Assembly: GCA_025210655.1 (NCBI GenBank)
Contig: JAOARG010000034.1
Coordinates: 84,362 to 148,361 of the forward strand
From: Bacillota bacterium
Lineage (GTDB): Bacteria; Bacillota; Clostridia; Peptostreptococcales; Acidaminobacteraceae
Reading direction: 5' to 3'
Length of the DNA stretch: 64,000 nucleotides
Within the stretch, counting starts at the first letter, position 1; each line of letters begins with the position of its first letter. Below the pieces are notes generated by a model that made no database searches, was not told where the DNA came from, and saw only the letters and a list, made by a program, of their open reading frames with translations. Below, piece by piece: positions 15,600 through 23,835 of the stretch. The translations under genes and the position numbers were made by a program.

Positions 15600-16478
15600 A
15601 TGATTAAATTTGAAAACTTTTTAAATAATATTTCAACACCTCTATTTAGAAGCAATACTTTGATGGACGCTCTTAAAATTTTTAAGGAAGAAAGAACAGA
15701 CGTTATACCTGTGATTGATGATCACTTTAACTTGGTGGGAATACTTGAGTTAAGTTCTATCTTTGAGTTTCTTCTAAACCATACTGACACAAGTACTGTT
15801 GTATACATATTAATGAAAAAAGACTTCTTATCTCTTAATGACTCTAATTTTTACTCACTAGTTGATAATATAGATACTGATTATTACCCAGCAACCGCAA
15901 ATGGAAAATTCATTGGTCTTATGGATATAAAACTTCTTAAGGAATATATAAAACATATGACCTCTATAGCTAAGAAAGGTAATACTGACAGAAAGGAAAA
16001 TTTGAACTTTGAAAAATCAATTAAAGAACTTATAGATAAAATTGAGTTACCCATAATAATAGAAAACGGTGAAGAAGAACTTATATCTAACCAGTATTTC
16101 AATGAGGAGTTCAGTATACTAGACTTTGACCCATTCCTGCACAATAAAAAAAGCCTTGATCAAATAACCTTTAGCCACAACAATACATACAAAAAAATTA
16201 TCTCCATACCATTCAAATACATGAACAAAAATCTTAAAATATATATTATTAAAGATTCTAAAGGGAAAGATGATGCCTCTATGGATGTGGATTCAATTCC
16301 TGACTTAAAAAATCTAGCCAAGGAAATAGAAAGAAATATTATCGTAGATACTCTAATTCGTTTTAAAGGAAACAAGATTGAAACAGCCAAGCATCTTGGT
16401 ATTTCTAAGTCTACTTTGTACTATAAGCTGAATAAGATGGGGATACCTGCTATTAGAAAGCAAAGAGGAAGTCTATGA
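15600..16478 (+). CDS. CBS-domain regulator with Fis-type HTH, no AAA+ domain
   Basis: The 292-aa protein has a CBS-domain pair in its first 125 residues (DVIPVIDDHFNLVGILEL, then YYPATANGKFIGLMDIKLL). A PAS-like middle follows (PIIIENGEEELISNQYFN). The C-terminal Fis/NtrC helix-turn-helix reads DTLIRFKGNKIETAKHLGIS and STLYYKLNKMGI. CBS-PAS-HTH proteins of this kind normally carry a sigma-54-activating AAA+ module between the PAS and HTH domains; here it is absent with no frameshift seen. It may bind DNA directly under nucleotide control. AGGAGGGG precedes ATG 15600. It converges with the RloA-like operon, 12 bases away. Confidence 0.8.
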   Translation: MIKFENFLNNISTPLFRSNTLMDALKIFKEERTDVIPVIDDHFNLVGILELSSIFEFLLNHTDTSTVVYILMKKDFLSLNDSNFYSLVDNIDTDYYPATANGKFIGLMDIKLLKEYIKHMTSIAKKGNTDRKENLNFEKSIKELIDKIELPIIIENGEEELISNQYFNEEFSILDFDPFLHNKKSLDQITFSHNNTYKKIISIPFKYMNKNLKIYIIKDSKGKDDASMDVDSIPDLKNLAKEIERNIIVDTLIRFKGNKIETAKHLGISKSTLYYKLNKMGIPAIRKQRGSL

Positions 16479-16490
16479 CTTCCTCCTTGT

Positions 16491-16730
16491 CTAATAGTCA
16501 TTATCTTTATTAATAAATTTAATATTAGATTCTTCTATATTTATAACAAAAACTTGAGAATGTCTATTAGTTTTACTTGTGTATTGCTTATAATTACTGT
16601 TTCTATTATATTCCTCAAAATTATAATCTAATATGTTAGTGAATATTTTTCGTAACAAATAAAACTCTGTTTTACTACCTTCCACTATAAATAAAACCTT
16701 ACCTATATTCTTTTCTTTATTAATCTTCAT
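16491..16730 (-). pseudogene. Truncated partner of the RloA-like ATPase (RloB/TOPRIM-like)
   Basis: A 79-aa frame overlaps the ATPase stop by 11 bases, as expected for a coupled two-gene defence operon. Its start, KVLFIVEGSKTEFYLLRKIF, resembles the beginning of TOPRIM-like or RloB-type effectors ('FIVEG..TE..LL'), but such proteins usually run to about 200 residues. Here the frame ends shortly after a polar stretch (VFVINIEESNIKFIN), only 12 bases from the stop of the convergent CBS gene. The rest of the effector appears lost, probably by deletion. An alternative is a naturally short protein. I name no family with certainty. Confidence 0.5.
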
Positions 16731-17853
16731 AATTAGACAAACCCCCGAAAACACCACCTAAATACATTTTCTCTAGATTCTGCGCTTCTCTCGGTTTATC
16801 ATCTGACATTCTCTTGATCTTACTACCATTCTCACCGTCAAATTCACATATATATATTTGATCTGGTCTTAATAAAGAGTTTGTCAAAATATTCGTTGAA
16901 TGAGTAACTAAAAACAATTGGGATCCATCAGAGTTCTCCATGAAATATCTAATCAATAAAGATTCAAGTTCATTATGGAATCCACTACTAAACTCATCAA
17001 TTATCAACATACCTTCATTTTTTATAAGATTAAAAAATGGTGGTATAAAACTCAATAGATTTTTATTCCCTAAAGATTCTAAACCATACGGAATTGGTTC
17101 TCGTAATCCATTTCTTTTAAAATATACTGTTTTCTCTTTGGGATCGCTAAAAGTTACCATATGTCCTTCACTCTTATTTGAATACTCTATTTGATGTGAG
17201 AAATTTTGTTCACATAAAAATTTATTTATTTCATCAACACCATGTTCATCCAAATAGTCTTTCAAATCATATTTAGTTTTCGATGGAGCAAACATTTTTC
17301 TATAGAATGCATCCATATATATTGAATTGCTTAAAAACTCAAACCACTTTCTTAGTGTAGGATTATTTCTAAAGCGAGTATTAAAATATATATCTCTGAG
17401 TAATAAAGTTTCACTACTAATATCAGTAAAAATAGAATTATCAGTAATACTACTTTCACCTTTCGCTCCTAATCTATTTAATATTTCTTCTCCATCTACA
17501 AATAATTTTTCTATCATTATTTCCTTATTAAGCTCATACTTAATTAAATACTTTATAATAGAACTATCTATATTAAATTCATATTCAAGTTCCATATCCT
17601 TATCAGACGAGAAAATACACTCATCCCCATCCATATAAATCACAGCATCAGCAAACAATAATTCTAACAACTTTCTAATAACAACTATTGCATTAGTTTT
17701 TCCTGATGCATTAGCACCAATAAATACTCCACCTTTAACAATATTATCTTTAACATTGCTTTTATTTAATATTTTGTAATTAGTTTTCTTAAAATCAATG
17801 ATCGTTAAATTTTTAAACGATTTAAAGTTTCTCACTTTAATTTGAGTTAACAT
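16720..17853 (-). CDS. RloA-like AAA ATPase (ABC-type, defence associated)
   Basis: A 377-aa ATPase of the COG1106/RloA type. It opens with QIKVRNFKSFKNLTIIDF, typical of SMC/RecF-like ATPases, then a Walker A GVFIGANASGKTNAI (about 42-56), a signature region around LESLGNKNLL, Walker B MLIIDEFSSGFH and the histidine loop FLVTHSTNILTN. Such ATPases pair with nucleases or RNA-cleaving effectors in anti-phage systems. Its downstream partner here is stunted, so the system may be inactive. ATG 17853 lies behind AGGTAGGTG and a good sigma-A promoter (17874-17902). Confidence 0.8.
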   Translation of the reverse strand: MLTQIKVRNFKSFKNLTIIDFKKTNYKILNKSNVKDNIVKGGVFIGANASGKTNAIVVIRKLLELLFADAVIYMDGDECIFSSDKDMELEYEFNIDSSIIKYLIKYELNKEIMIEKLFVDGEEILNRLGAKGESSITDNSIFTDISSETLLLRDIYFNTRFRNNPTLRKWFEFLSNSIYMDAFYRKMFAPSKTKYDLKDYLDEHGVDEINKFLCEQNFSHQIEYSNKSEGHMVTFSDPKEKTVYFKRNGLREPIPYGLESLGNKNLLSFIPPFFNLIKNEGMLIIDEFSSGFHNELESLLIRYFMENSDGSQLFLVTHSTNILTNSLLRPDQIYICEFDGENGSKIKRMSDDKPREAQNLEKMYLGGVFGGLSNYED

Positions 17854-17873
17854 AAAATCACCTACCTAATAAT

Positions 17874-17902
17874 ATTATACACTACTAAAACGAAAAGTGT
17901 AA
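17874..17902 (-). promoter_or_regulatory. Promoter of the RloA-like gene
   Basis: On the minus strand TTACAC (17902-17897) and TATAAT (17879-17874) are spaced by 17 bases, a near-ideal housekeeping promoter. The -35 lies inside a TTACACTT word that has an inverted partner AAGTGTAA at 17946-17939, which could be a pair of repressor half-sites. Confidence 0.65.
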
Positions 17903-17971
17903 TTTTTTTACCTTTCGAAAAATTATTTTTCTGTTTTTTTACACTTGAATTATCATATTTATATTTTTCAC

Positions 17972-18010
17972 AAAAATAGCTAGTTGAGATAAAAGACCTC
18001 AACTAGCTAT
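17972..18010 (-). terminator. Terminator beyond element F
   Basis: A 13-base stem ATAGCTAGTTGAG (17976-17988) / CTCAACTAGCTAT (17998-18010) is followed on the minus strand by TTTTTG. It would end the transcript coming from the GH18 and methyltransferase genes. The other side is also T-rich, so it may be bidirectional. Confidence 0.75.
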
Positions 18011-18023
18011 TAATATTTTTAAT

Positions 18024-18184
18024 CTTTATTTTCAAATAAATTTTCCCCTAGGAAAATCTCCGTGGTCAGACTTCTATCGGAAGTCTACTTGACGCAAAAC
18101 AAGTCTAACAAGTTTTGCACTAGACCAGAACGAAAGGTTCTGACTAGACGCGCTATTTGAGTAACAAATAAGCACTAGACCACC
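18024..18184. repeat. One-armed palindromic element F
   Basis: The element follows the methyltransferase stop. It has the core TTTTCCCC-TAGGAAAATCTCC-GTGGTCA (about 18041-18068). One arm follows: hairpin GACTTC/GAAGTC, linker TACTTGAC, hairpin GCAAAAC/GTTTTGC, linker ACTAGACC (18120), hairpin AGAAC/GTTCT, linker GACTAGAC (18142), hairpin GCGCTATTT/AAATAAGC, linker ACTAGACC (18174). Only one arm is present; the opposite arm is missing and its place is taken by the terminator. Confidence 0.75.
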
Positions 18185-18197
18185 CCAAAAACCACTC

Positions 18198-18911
18198 TTA
18201 CTTAGTAGCCACCACAATTATCGCCGGTGAATCCACCGTATACTTGCTCATTTTAAAATCTCCAAAGAATCTTGGATATTTAAAACCCGATGTTACTAAA
18301 ATATCCTCTAGGGTTTCTTTCATTACTGGTAGAAGTGATGTTTCTGAAGTATATTTTTCTCCTGTTGATACTTCTTCTATCTCACCTCTAAAGATTACTT
18401 CATGTTCTTCTAATTCATAAGATCTTCTGAATTTTATTTCTCCACCTTTTGACTCAAGTTCTTTAAGACTTGTAACTTGGTCTTTGTAGATTCTATCATA
18501 ATTCACTATTTGAAGTATTAAAGTTCCGTTATCTCTTAATTTTGAATACATTGACTGTATGATTTTAACTAAACTATAGTTACTTGGTGCATGGACTATT
18601 GTATTACCTAATGAATATACAACATCAAAATCAAAATCTTCAAGTTGAAGTATTTTTCTCATATCTAAAACATGATACTGCTCATTTTCCGATTTTCTAC
18701 TGTTTGCCTTTTCTACCATATCTGAATCTAGATCAATACCTATAACTTCTATTCCTTTTCCTCCTAGATAATGTCCATATCCTCCTGTTGCACAACCTAC
18801 ATCAAGGACTTTACTCCCTGGCATTATTGCATCTGAGAGAAAATCTTTTTGGGCTTGCCCAGTTGGAAATACATCATCATAATATTTACCTAACAGACTA
18901 TAAAAATCCAT
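18198..18911 (-). CDS. Class I SAM-dependent methyltransferase
   Basis: A 237-aa cytosolic methyltransferase with the Rossmann-fold SAM motif KVLDVGCATGGYGHYL (about 33-48), the acidic residue in VIGIDLDSDM, and VVYSLGNTIVHA as motif IV. N-terminal FYSLLGKYYDDVFPTGQ is typical of small-molecule methyltransferases of the Methyltransf_25/11 group. The substrate cannot be told. Its start lies 2 bases after the GH18 stop, using AAGGAGA inside that gene, so the two are co-translated. Element F lies directly downstream. Confidence 0.85.
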   Translation of the reverse strand: MDFYSLLGKYYDDVFPTGQAQKDFLSDAIMPGSKVLDVGCATGGYGHYLGGKGIEVIGIDLDSDMVEKANSRKSENEQYHVLDMRKILQLEDFDFDVVYSLGNTIVHAPSNYSLVKIIQSMYSKLRDNGTLILQIVNYDRIYKDQVTSLKELESKGGEIKFRRSYELEEHEVIFRGEIEEVSTGEKYTSETSLLPVMKETLEDILVTSGFKYPRFFGDFKMSKYTVDSPAIIVVATK

Positions 18912-18913
18912 GC

Positions 18914-20557
18914 TTATCTCCTTTTTACCTTTATATATTTTTTTATTTCCTTAAATATACCTGAGTCACCATAATCAAAAGTCCAGGATGAAATACCCTT
19001 AATATTGTATTTATCTACAAGTTCCATCTTATGGCCCAAGGATTTTTCCTCTTCAAACCATATCATATTTTTACTGCCATCCTTATCAAACTCAAGATAA
19101 TACTGCTTTTCTTCTTCAAGCCATATTTTTCTATCATCCTTAAGATGATTTCTCATATTTTTTATTGGTATAGCCTTTGACTTTATCTTACTGCCATTAT
19201 CATACCATATCCTAGTGTAATAAGGTAAGGCCAGTATCAGTTTATCATTATCAATTAGTTTTATGGATTCAGAAACACCTTTTTCAACCCAAGGAAAAGA
19301 AGCTACACTTCCTGCTTTTGGACTTGATGCCCAGTGTTCATCATAAGCCATAAGAATGAAATAATCTACATAATTATTGAGTGATTTTCTATCATATACC
19401 TTTGACCATTCATCACTGCCCCAAGGAACAGTAACATCTATGGACAAATCCATATTCAACTGCTTAAGTTCATCAGAAAGCTTTCTAACAAACATAGTAA
19501 AACGATCTGAATCCTTAAGATACATATTTTCAAAATCTAGATTAATACCATCTAAATTATACATAGAAGCATAAGTCACTATTTGACCGACAGCCTTATC
19601 AACTGCTTTAGAATCATTTAAAAAGCTTCTTGTAAGATCCTTATCAAAATTATTATCAAAAAGTCCCCACACCCTTACATTATCCTTGTGAAGGTCCTTA
19701 ACCATTTTTTCATTACAGTTATTAAGAACGTTACCATTTTTCCTTAAAGAAAACCATGTTGGTATTACATGATTAACTGGTGCTTTTTTAAACTGCCCTA
19801 GATAATTTTTATATGCACCATAGGATTTTAACTGTACAAATGTTGAGGAAATTTTATTCTTTCCCCACTTTGTTTTTTCATCATTCATTATATTATTGTT
19901 AAATGTTTTCTCTACTTTAACTATATCTACATCCTCAGTATCAATATAACCTAGAATACATTTATCTGTTATGACTTTCTTAAATCTTTCACCATCATCT
20001 ATTACTCTTATTACTTCGTTTGGTATAAGTACATCCAGGGTCTTTCCTCCACCATCTGGATTCATTTTTATCTTTGCCGAATTGCTTGTAACCTGATAAA
20101 ATTCTTTCATTCTAGTCATATCATCTATCATAAGAATATCTCTGGAAATATTATAATAATAGTCTAAGTAGGTAACTTCGCTAAGTAGTCTAAGGGGCAG
20201 ATATTTAACCCCATCCTTAAATTCATATGGAATATTTAATGTATCTACCTTTGACACTATCTTATCCAATCTATCTGAAGGCATGAAAAAATTGAAGGCA
20301 TCCCTCTTTATATAAAGTCTTATACCTTCTTTAGAATCATAAACCTTATCTCCAAGTATTTCTAAAGCTAGTTTTTTACTAACAAAAACATCCTCACCAT
20401 CATAATAAAAACTATTATCAAAATCCAAAACTTTATTATTCACTATAATCTTATATGTATTAAAATATTTATTTAAAATTGATTCATTCCTTAAGGAAAT
20501 TCCTGAAATTACTACAATTATTAAAATTACAAAAGCTATTATTCTTTTTTTATTCAT
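18914..20557 (-). CDS. Secreted or membrane-anchored GH18 glycosidase
   Basis: A 547-aa protein with an N-terminal signal/anchor (IIAFVILIIVVISGISLR). It then has a copper-amine-oxidase-N-like domain (about 35-150), an SH3-like segment (about 160-220) and a GH18 TIM barrel. The catalytic motif DGINLDFEN (about 340-350) keeps the DxxDxDxE pattern with the acid Glu, and LMAYDEHW and the terminal GISSWTFDYGD fit YaaH/LysM-type peptidoglycan or chitin-like glucosaminidases. It probably cuts cell-wall glycan outside the membrane. ATG 20557 lies behind AAGGAG. It leads a two-gene operon with the methyltransferase. Confidence 0.85.
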   Translation of the reverse strand: MNKKRIIAFVILIIVVISGISLRNESILNKYFNTYKIIVNNKVLDFDNSFYYDGEDVFVSKKLALEILGDKVYDSKEGIRLYIKRDAFNFFMPSDRLDKIVSKVDTLNIPYEFKDGVKYLPLRLLSEVTYLDYYYNISRDILMIDDMTRMKEFYQVTSNSAKIKMNPDGGGKTLDVLIPNEVIRVIDDGERFKKVITDKCILGYIDTEDVDIVKVEKTFNNNIMNDEKTKWGKNKISSTFVQLKSYGAYKNYLGQFKKAPVNHVIPTWFSLRKNGNVLNNCNEKMVKDLHKDNVRVWGLFDNNFDKDLTRSFLNDSKAVDKAVGQIVTYASMYNLDGINLDFENMYLKDSDRFTMFVRKLSDELKQLNMDLSIDVTVPWGSDEWSKVYDRKSLNNYVDYFILMAYDEHWASSPKAGSVASFPWVEKGVSESIKLIDNDKLILALPYYTRIWYDNGSKIKSKAIPIKNMRNHLKDDRKIWLEEEKQYYLEFDKDGSKNMIWFEEEKSLGHKMELVDKYNIKGISSWTFDYGDSGIFKEIKKYIKVKRR

Positions 20558-20792
20558 TTACGACTCCTTACTTATGGAATATTTTCATTCCGACTAAGAT
20601 TACCTAACGGTGGCCTAATGTTTCTAAGATTCTTTAGTAGATAATTATTAAAATATAGTACTTACTCTCTATGTATTATAACATTGAAAAAAATAGATAC
20701 AAGCACTGATAATCAATAACTTCATAGATAATATCGGCATTTTACACAATATTATTTATTTTTAAAGTAGTACCTTAGTACTAATTTAAGTG

Positions 20793-20830
20793 AAAAAAAC
20801 CTTCTTGTTAAGATATTCTTAACAAGAAGG
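20793..20830 (-). terminator. Intrinsic terminator after the M29 peptidase gene
   Basis: A 14-base stem CCTTCTTGTTAAGA / TCTTAACAAGAAGG with a 3-base loop (20800-20830) is followed on the minus strand by seven T. It lies about 25 bases beyond the stop at 20856. Confidence 0.9.
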
Positions 20831-20855
20831 CAAAATAGCTTTAATATATTTTTCT

Positions 20856-21965
20856 TTATTTCAAATTCTCCGGATTTAAGCACTCTAAACTTTCTAATAC
20901 AAAAAGTCCGTCTTTTCTTACTAAAACATCATCAAAATAGATTTCTCCTCCACCATAATCAGCTCTTTGAATACAAACTAAGTCCCAGTGGATTGAAGAA
21001 GAGTTTCCATTACTTGCATCACTATAGCATCTACCAGGAGTAAAGTGAAAACTTCCAGCAATCTTTTCATCAAATAATGTATCTTTCATAGGATGTAAGA
21101 TAAATGGATTAACACCTATTGCGAATTCTCCGATATATCTTGCTCCTTCATCTAAATCAAGTATCTTGTTAAGTCTTTTACTATCATTACTTGATGCTTC
21201 TATTATCTTACCATCCTTAAATTCAAAAGTGATATTTTCATGTACAAAACCATTATAATTTGAAGGACTATTAAAGGATAATGTACCATTAACCGATTCC
21301 TTTACAGGTGCTGTAAAAACCTCACCATCAGGAAGATTTGCAAGTCCATCGCATTTTACTACTGGAATATCTTTAATAGAAAACTCTAAGTTTGTTCCTG
21401 GTCCTTTGATTGATACCTTGTCAGTCTTCTCCATAAGTTCAACTAGACTATCCATGGCTCTAGACATCTTTTTATAATCTAAAGAGCACACATCAAAGTA
21501 AAAATCTTCAAACTCCTCAACAGGCATTTCAGCAAGTTGAGCCATAGCATTGTTTGGATATCTCATAACAACCCATTTTGTATTATCTACCCTCTCATTT
21601 AAAAGTTCATCATTTGATTGATAATATACATCCATTTTTTCCTGTGGAATATTACTGTACTCATTTACATTATCCATAGCTCTTATTCCGATATAAGCAT
21701 CCATTTCCTTCATTCTTTCAAGCTTCCACTTATTATCTAAATCATGTCTTTCTGAACCAAAATTTTCTATTAATAATCTATCAATTTTTGAATCATTTAA
21801 CTGTATAAAAGGATTCGCTCCTACTTCCTTTGCTTCTTTTATAATTGCACGAACCAAAGGTTTAGGTGAGCTATCAGTAATCTCTATTAGCACCTTTTCA
21901 CCTTTTTTTAAGCTGCATGAGTAATTTACAATATTTTTGGCAAATTGAACAATTCTCGGATCCAT
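20856..21965 (-). CDS. M29-family aminopeptidase
   Basis: A 369-aa metallo-aminopeptidase of family M29 (AmpS/PepS, thermophilic leucine aminopeptidase type), cytosolic with no signal peptide. It begins MDPRIVQFAKNIVNYSCSLK, followed by KGEKVLIEITDSSPKPLVRA, both usual for the family. Metal ligands are expected in the C-terminal half, around FVHENITFEF, IGEFAIGVNP and SIHWDLVCI. It would release N-terminal amino acids from peptides for fermentation. ATG 21965 has GGAGG 10 bases upstream. It is a single gene with a strong terminator. Confidence 0.9.
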   Translation of the reverse strand: MDPRIVQFAKNIVNYSCSLKKGEKVLIEITDSSPKPLVRAIIKEAKEVGANPFIQLNDSKIDRLLIENFGSERHDLDNKWKLERMKEMDAYIGIRAMDNVNEYSNIPQEKMDVYYQSNDELLNERVDNTKWVVMRYPNNAMAQLAEMPVEEFEDFYFDVCSLDYKKMSRAMDSLVELMEKTDKVSIKGPGTNLEFSIKDIPVVKCDGLANLPDGEVFTAPVKESVNGTLSFNSPSNYNGFVHENITFEFKDGKIIEASSNDSKRLNKILDLDEGARYIGEFAIGVNPFILHPMKDTLFDEKIAGSFHFTPGRCYSDASNGNSSSIHWDLVCIQRADYGGGEIYFDDVLVRKDGLFVLESLECLNPENLK

Positions 21966-22010
21966 AATTTACATTCCTCCCAATATTTCATAGGATAATT
22001 ATATAATAAT

Positions 22011-22838
22011 TTATAGCTCCTTTATCTTATTTAACACTTTTTTAATATTTTTTTCTCTCAATTCTGGATTAAGTGGCAGTGTAGTCTTAATAATGTCCTT
22101 ATACTTTCTATAAAAATTTTCACTTATACATCCTTCTGTAATAGCTGTATCAAGTAGCTTATCAAAAACCTTACCGTAAGAAAAAATATCTGAAAAGCTT
22201 CCTACCGGCTTCCCAAGTATTTGCTCTGGTGCCGAATAAGTCATTGAATAAGTTTTAGAATTATTCCAATGCTTTCTATTGATTATGGAAGATCCGAAAT
22301 CAACCAATACTATATTCTCATTTGGTGTTACAATAATATTTCCTGGCTTAATATCTAAATGTAGTATTGGAGATGGCTTGATACTGTGTAAATAATCAAT
22401 TACGCTTCCAAGTTGAATCATCCATTTTTTTATCAAATCCTCAGATAATGAATATCCATTGACATATTCAGGCATAGAGTAACCCCTTATATAGCTTTGA
22501 ACTATATACAAACTGTTATCCATTATATAATAGTCTACTATTTGAGGTATATTCTCATGATGTAATTTTTTTAAAGCTTCTATTTCACCATCGTCAAAAT
22601 TTTCCTTATGTATTTCAACTTTCTTAACAGCCCAGTTGTTCTTAAGAAAAAGATTTTCACAAAGAAATACACTACCCATGCCACCTTTTCCTATGGAATC
22701 AATTATTTTATATTTATCTCCAATAACCTTGTGATGCATAACCTGGACATCTCTTTCTTGAGATGGAAAAAGTGCCATAGTCTCACTCTTAATTTGCTCT
22801 ATCTTATTGCTATCCAATAGCTGAGTTAATTCCTCCAC
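22011..22838 (-). CDS. Serine/threonine protein kinase of the Tad operon
   Basis: A 275-aa Hanks-type kinase without membrane segment or PASTA domains. Visible motifs are the glycine loop GKGGMG (50-55), lysine in AVKK (K72), catalytic loop HLDIKPGN (160-167, with HLD for the usual HRD), VDFGSS (179-184) and YSAPEQ. An N-terminal 40-residue extension precedes the kinase fold. It starts at GTG behind GGGGGA, 13 bases after the FHA gene, as last gene of the Tad operon. The adjacent FHA protein is the obvious candidate target or reader. Control of pilus assembly is inference. Confidence 0.88.
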   Translation of the reverse strand: MEELTQLLDSNKIEQIKSETMALFPSQERDVQVMHHKVIGDKYKIIDSIGKGGMGSVFLCENLFLKNNWAVKKVEIHKENFDDGEIEALKKLHHENIPQIVDYYIMDNSLYIVQSYIRGYSMPEYVNGYSLSEDLIKKWMIQLGSVIDYLHSIKPSPILHLDIKPGNIIVTPNENIVLVDFGSSIINRKHWNNSKTYSMTYSAPEQILGKPVGSFSDIFSYGKVFDKLLDTAITEGCISENFYRKYKDIIKTTLPLNPELREKNIKKVLNKIKEL

Positions 22839-22851
22839 AAACTCTTCCCCC

Positions 22852-23835
22852 TTAATTCCTAAGTAGAATAAATTCTTTATTTGCCAATTTTATGATGTCA
22901 TTTTCATAAACAGCCATTTCTATATTTTTTACTTCCCTATCATTTATAAAGGTGCCATTCATAGAATTTAGATCCCTGACAAATATACTTTGTCCTGATA
23001 CTATGATATTAGCATGCCTTCTTCCGATAGTTTTCTCATCCACCACATGATCAGAATAATCAGCACTTCTTCCAAAAAAATTATTACCCTGTTCCAAATA
23101 AAATTTGCTTTTATAGTCCTTTGAAATAAGAATGAATATATTGTTTTTTAATTCCTTAACTTCATTTTTTCTAGCTTTAATAAAAAAGTATATGTTTATG
23201 GCAAAGAGAATAATAAAAGTCTGAATAGTATATTTAAATGATATTCCCTTAATTCTTAAAATAACTATAGCTAGAAAAATTAATATAGAGATACTAACAA
23301 TAGCAATATCTATTTTACTTATGCTTTTACTTGAGCTTTTTTTTATTTTTTCCAGCTCTCCACCTAAATCAAAAGCACCTTTTTTTGCCTTGATTTTGCT
23401 ACTAGAAATCTCCTTTATGTTACTATTTTCTATTTTATTAATATCTAATGGGACTTTATCATATTTTAAAGTTGACATCATAGCTTTTAATTTATGATAC
23501 TGTTGCAAGTCAATATATTTCTTTATTGTCTTCTCGATTGTCCTTACTTTAATCTTTTCTTTTAGTAGTATCATCTCTATTAACTGGTATATTCCCTCAT
23601 CAAAGTCCTTATTAATGCTATCCTCAGTATCAAATATTATCTTGTCAAATTCATCTAATTCCAGTTGATTAATATCAAATTTCAGAGTTCTTGGATTGAT
23701 AAAAGAATTTCTGAACTCAATAACTTTTTCTAGAAAATCTACTAGAAAAGATATAGCATCAAACTCTGGATTTGACAAAGCTTTTTCAATATTTATTTTT
23801 CTCTTTTTCCCTTCAAAGTCTTTAATGTTTTCCAT
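22852..23835 (-). CDS. Membrane protein with C-terminal FHA domain
   Basis: A 327-aa protein with a helical N-terminal half, two adjacent membrane helices at about 172-215 (IDIAIVSISILIFLAIVILR and FIILFAINIYFFIKA), and a C-terminal FHA domain facing the cytoplasm. FHA marks are FFGRSADYSD, then IGRRHANI and RDLNSMNGTFIND. FHA domains bind phosphothreonine, and a kinase gene follows directly, so this is a likely phospho-signal adaptor at the pilus machine. It overlaps the preceding TadE-like gene by 14 bases. The N-terminal region is unrecognised. Confidence 0.85.
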   Translation of the reverse strand: MENIKDFEGKKRKINIEKALSNPEFDAISFLVDFLEKVIEFRNSFINPRTLKFDINQLELDEFDKIIFDTEDSINKDFDEGIYQLIEMILLKEKIKVRTIEKTIKKYIDLQQYHKLKAMMSTLKYDKVPLDINKIENSNIKEISSSKIKAKKGAFDLGGELEKIKKSSSKSISKIDIAIVSISILIFLAIVILRIKGISFKYTIQTFIILFAINIYFFIKARKNEVKELKNNIFILISKDYKSKFYLEQGNNFFGRSADYSDHVVDEKTIGRRHANIIVSGQSIFVRDLNSMNGTFINDREVKNIEMAVYENDIIKLANKEFILLRN

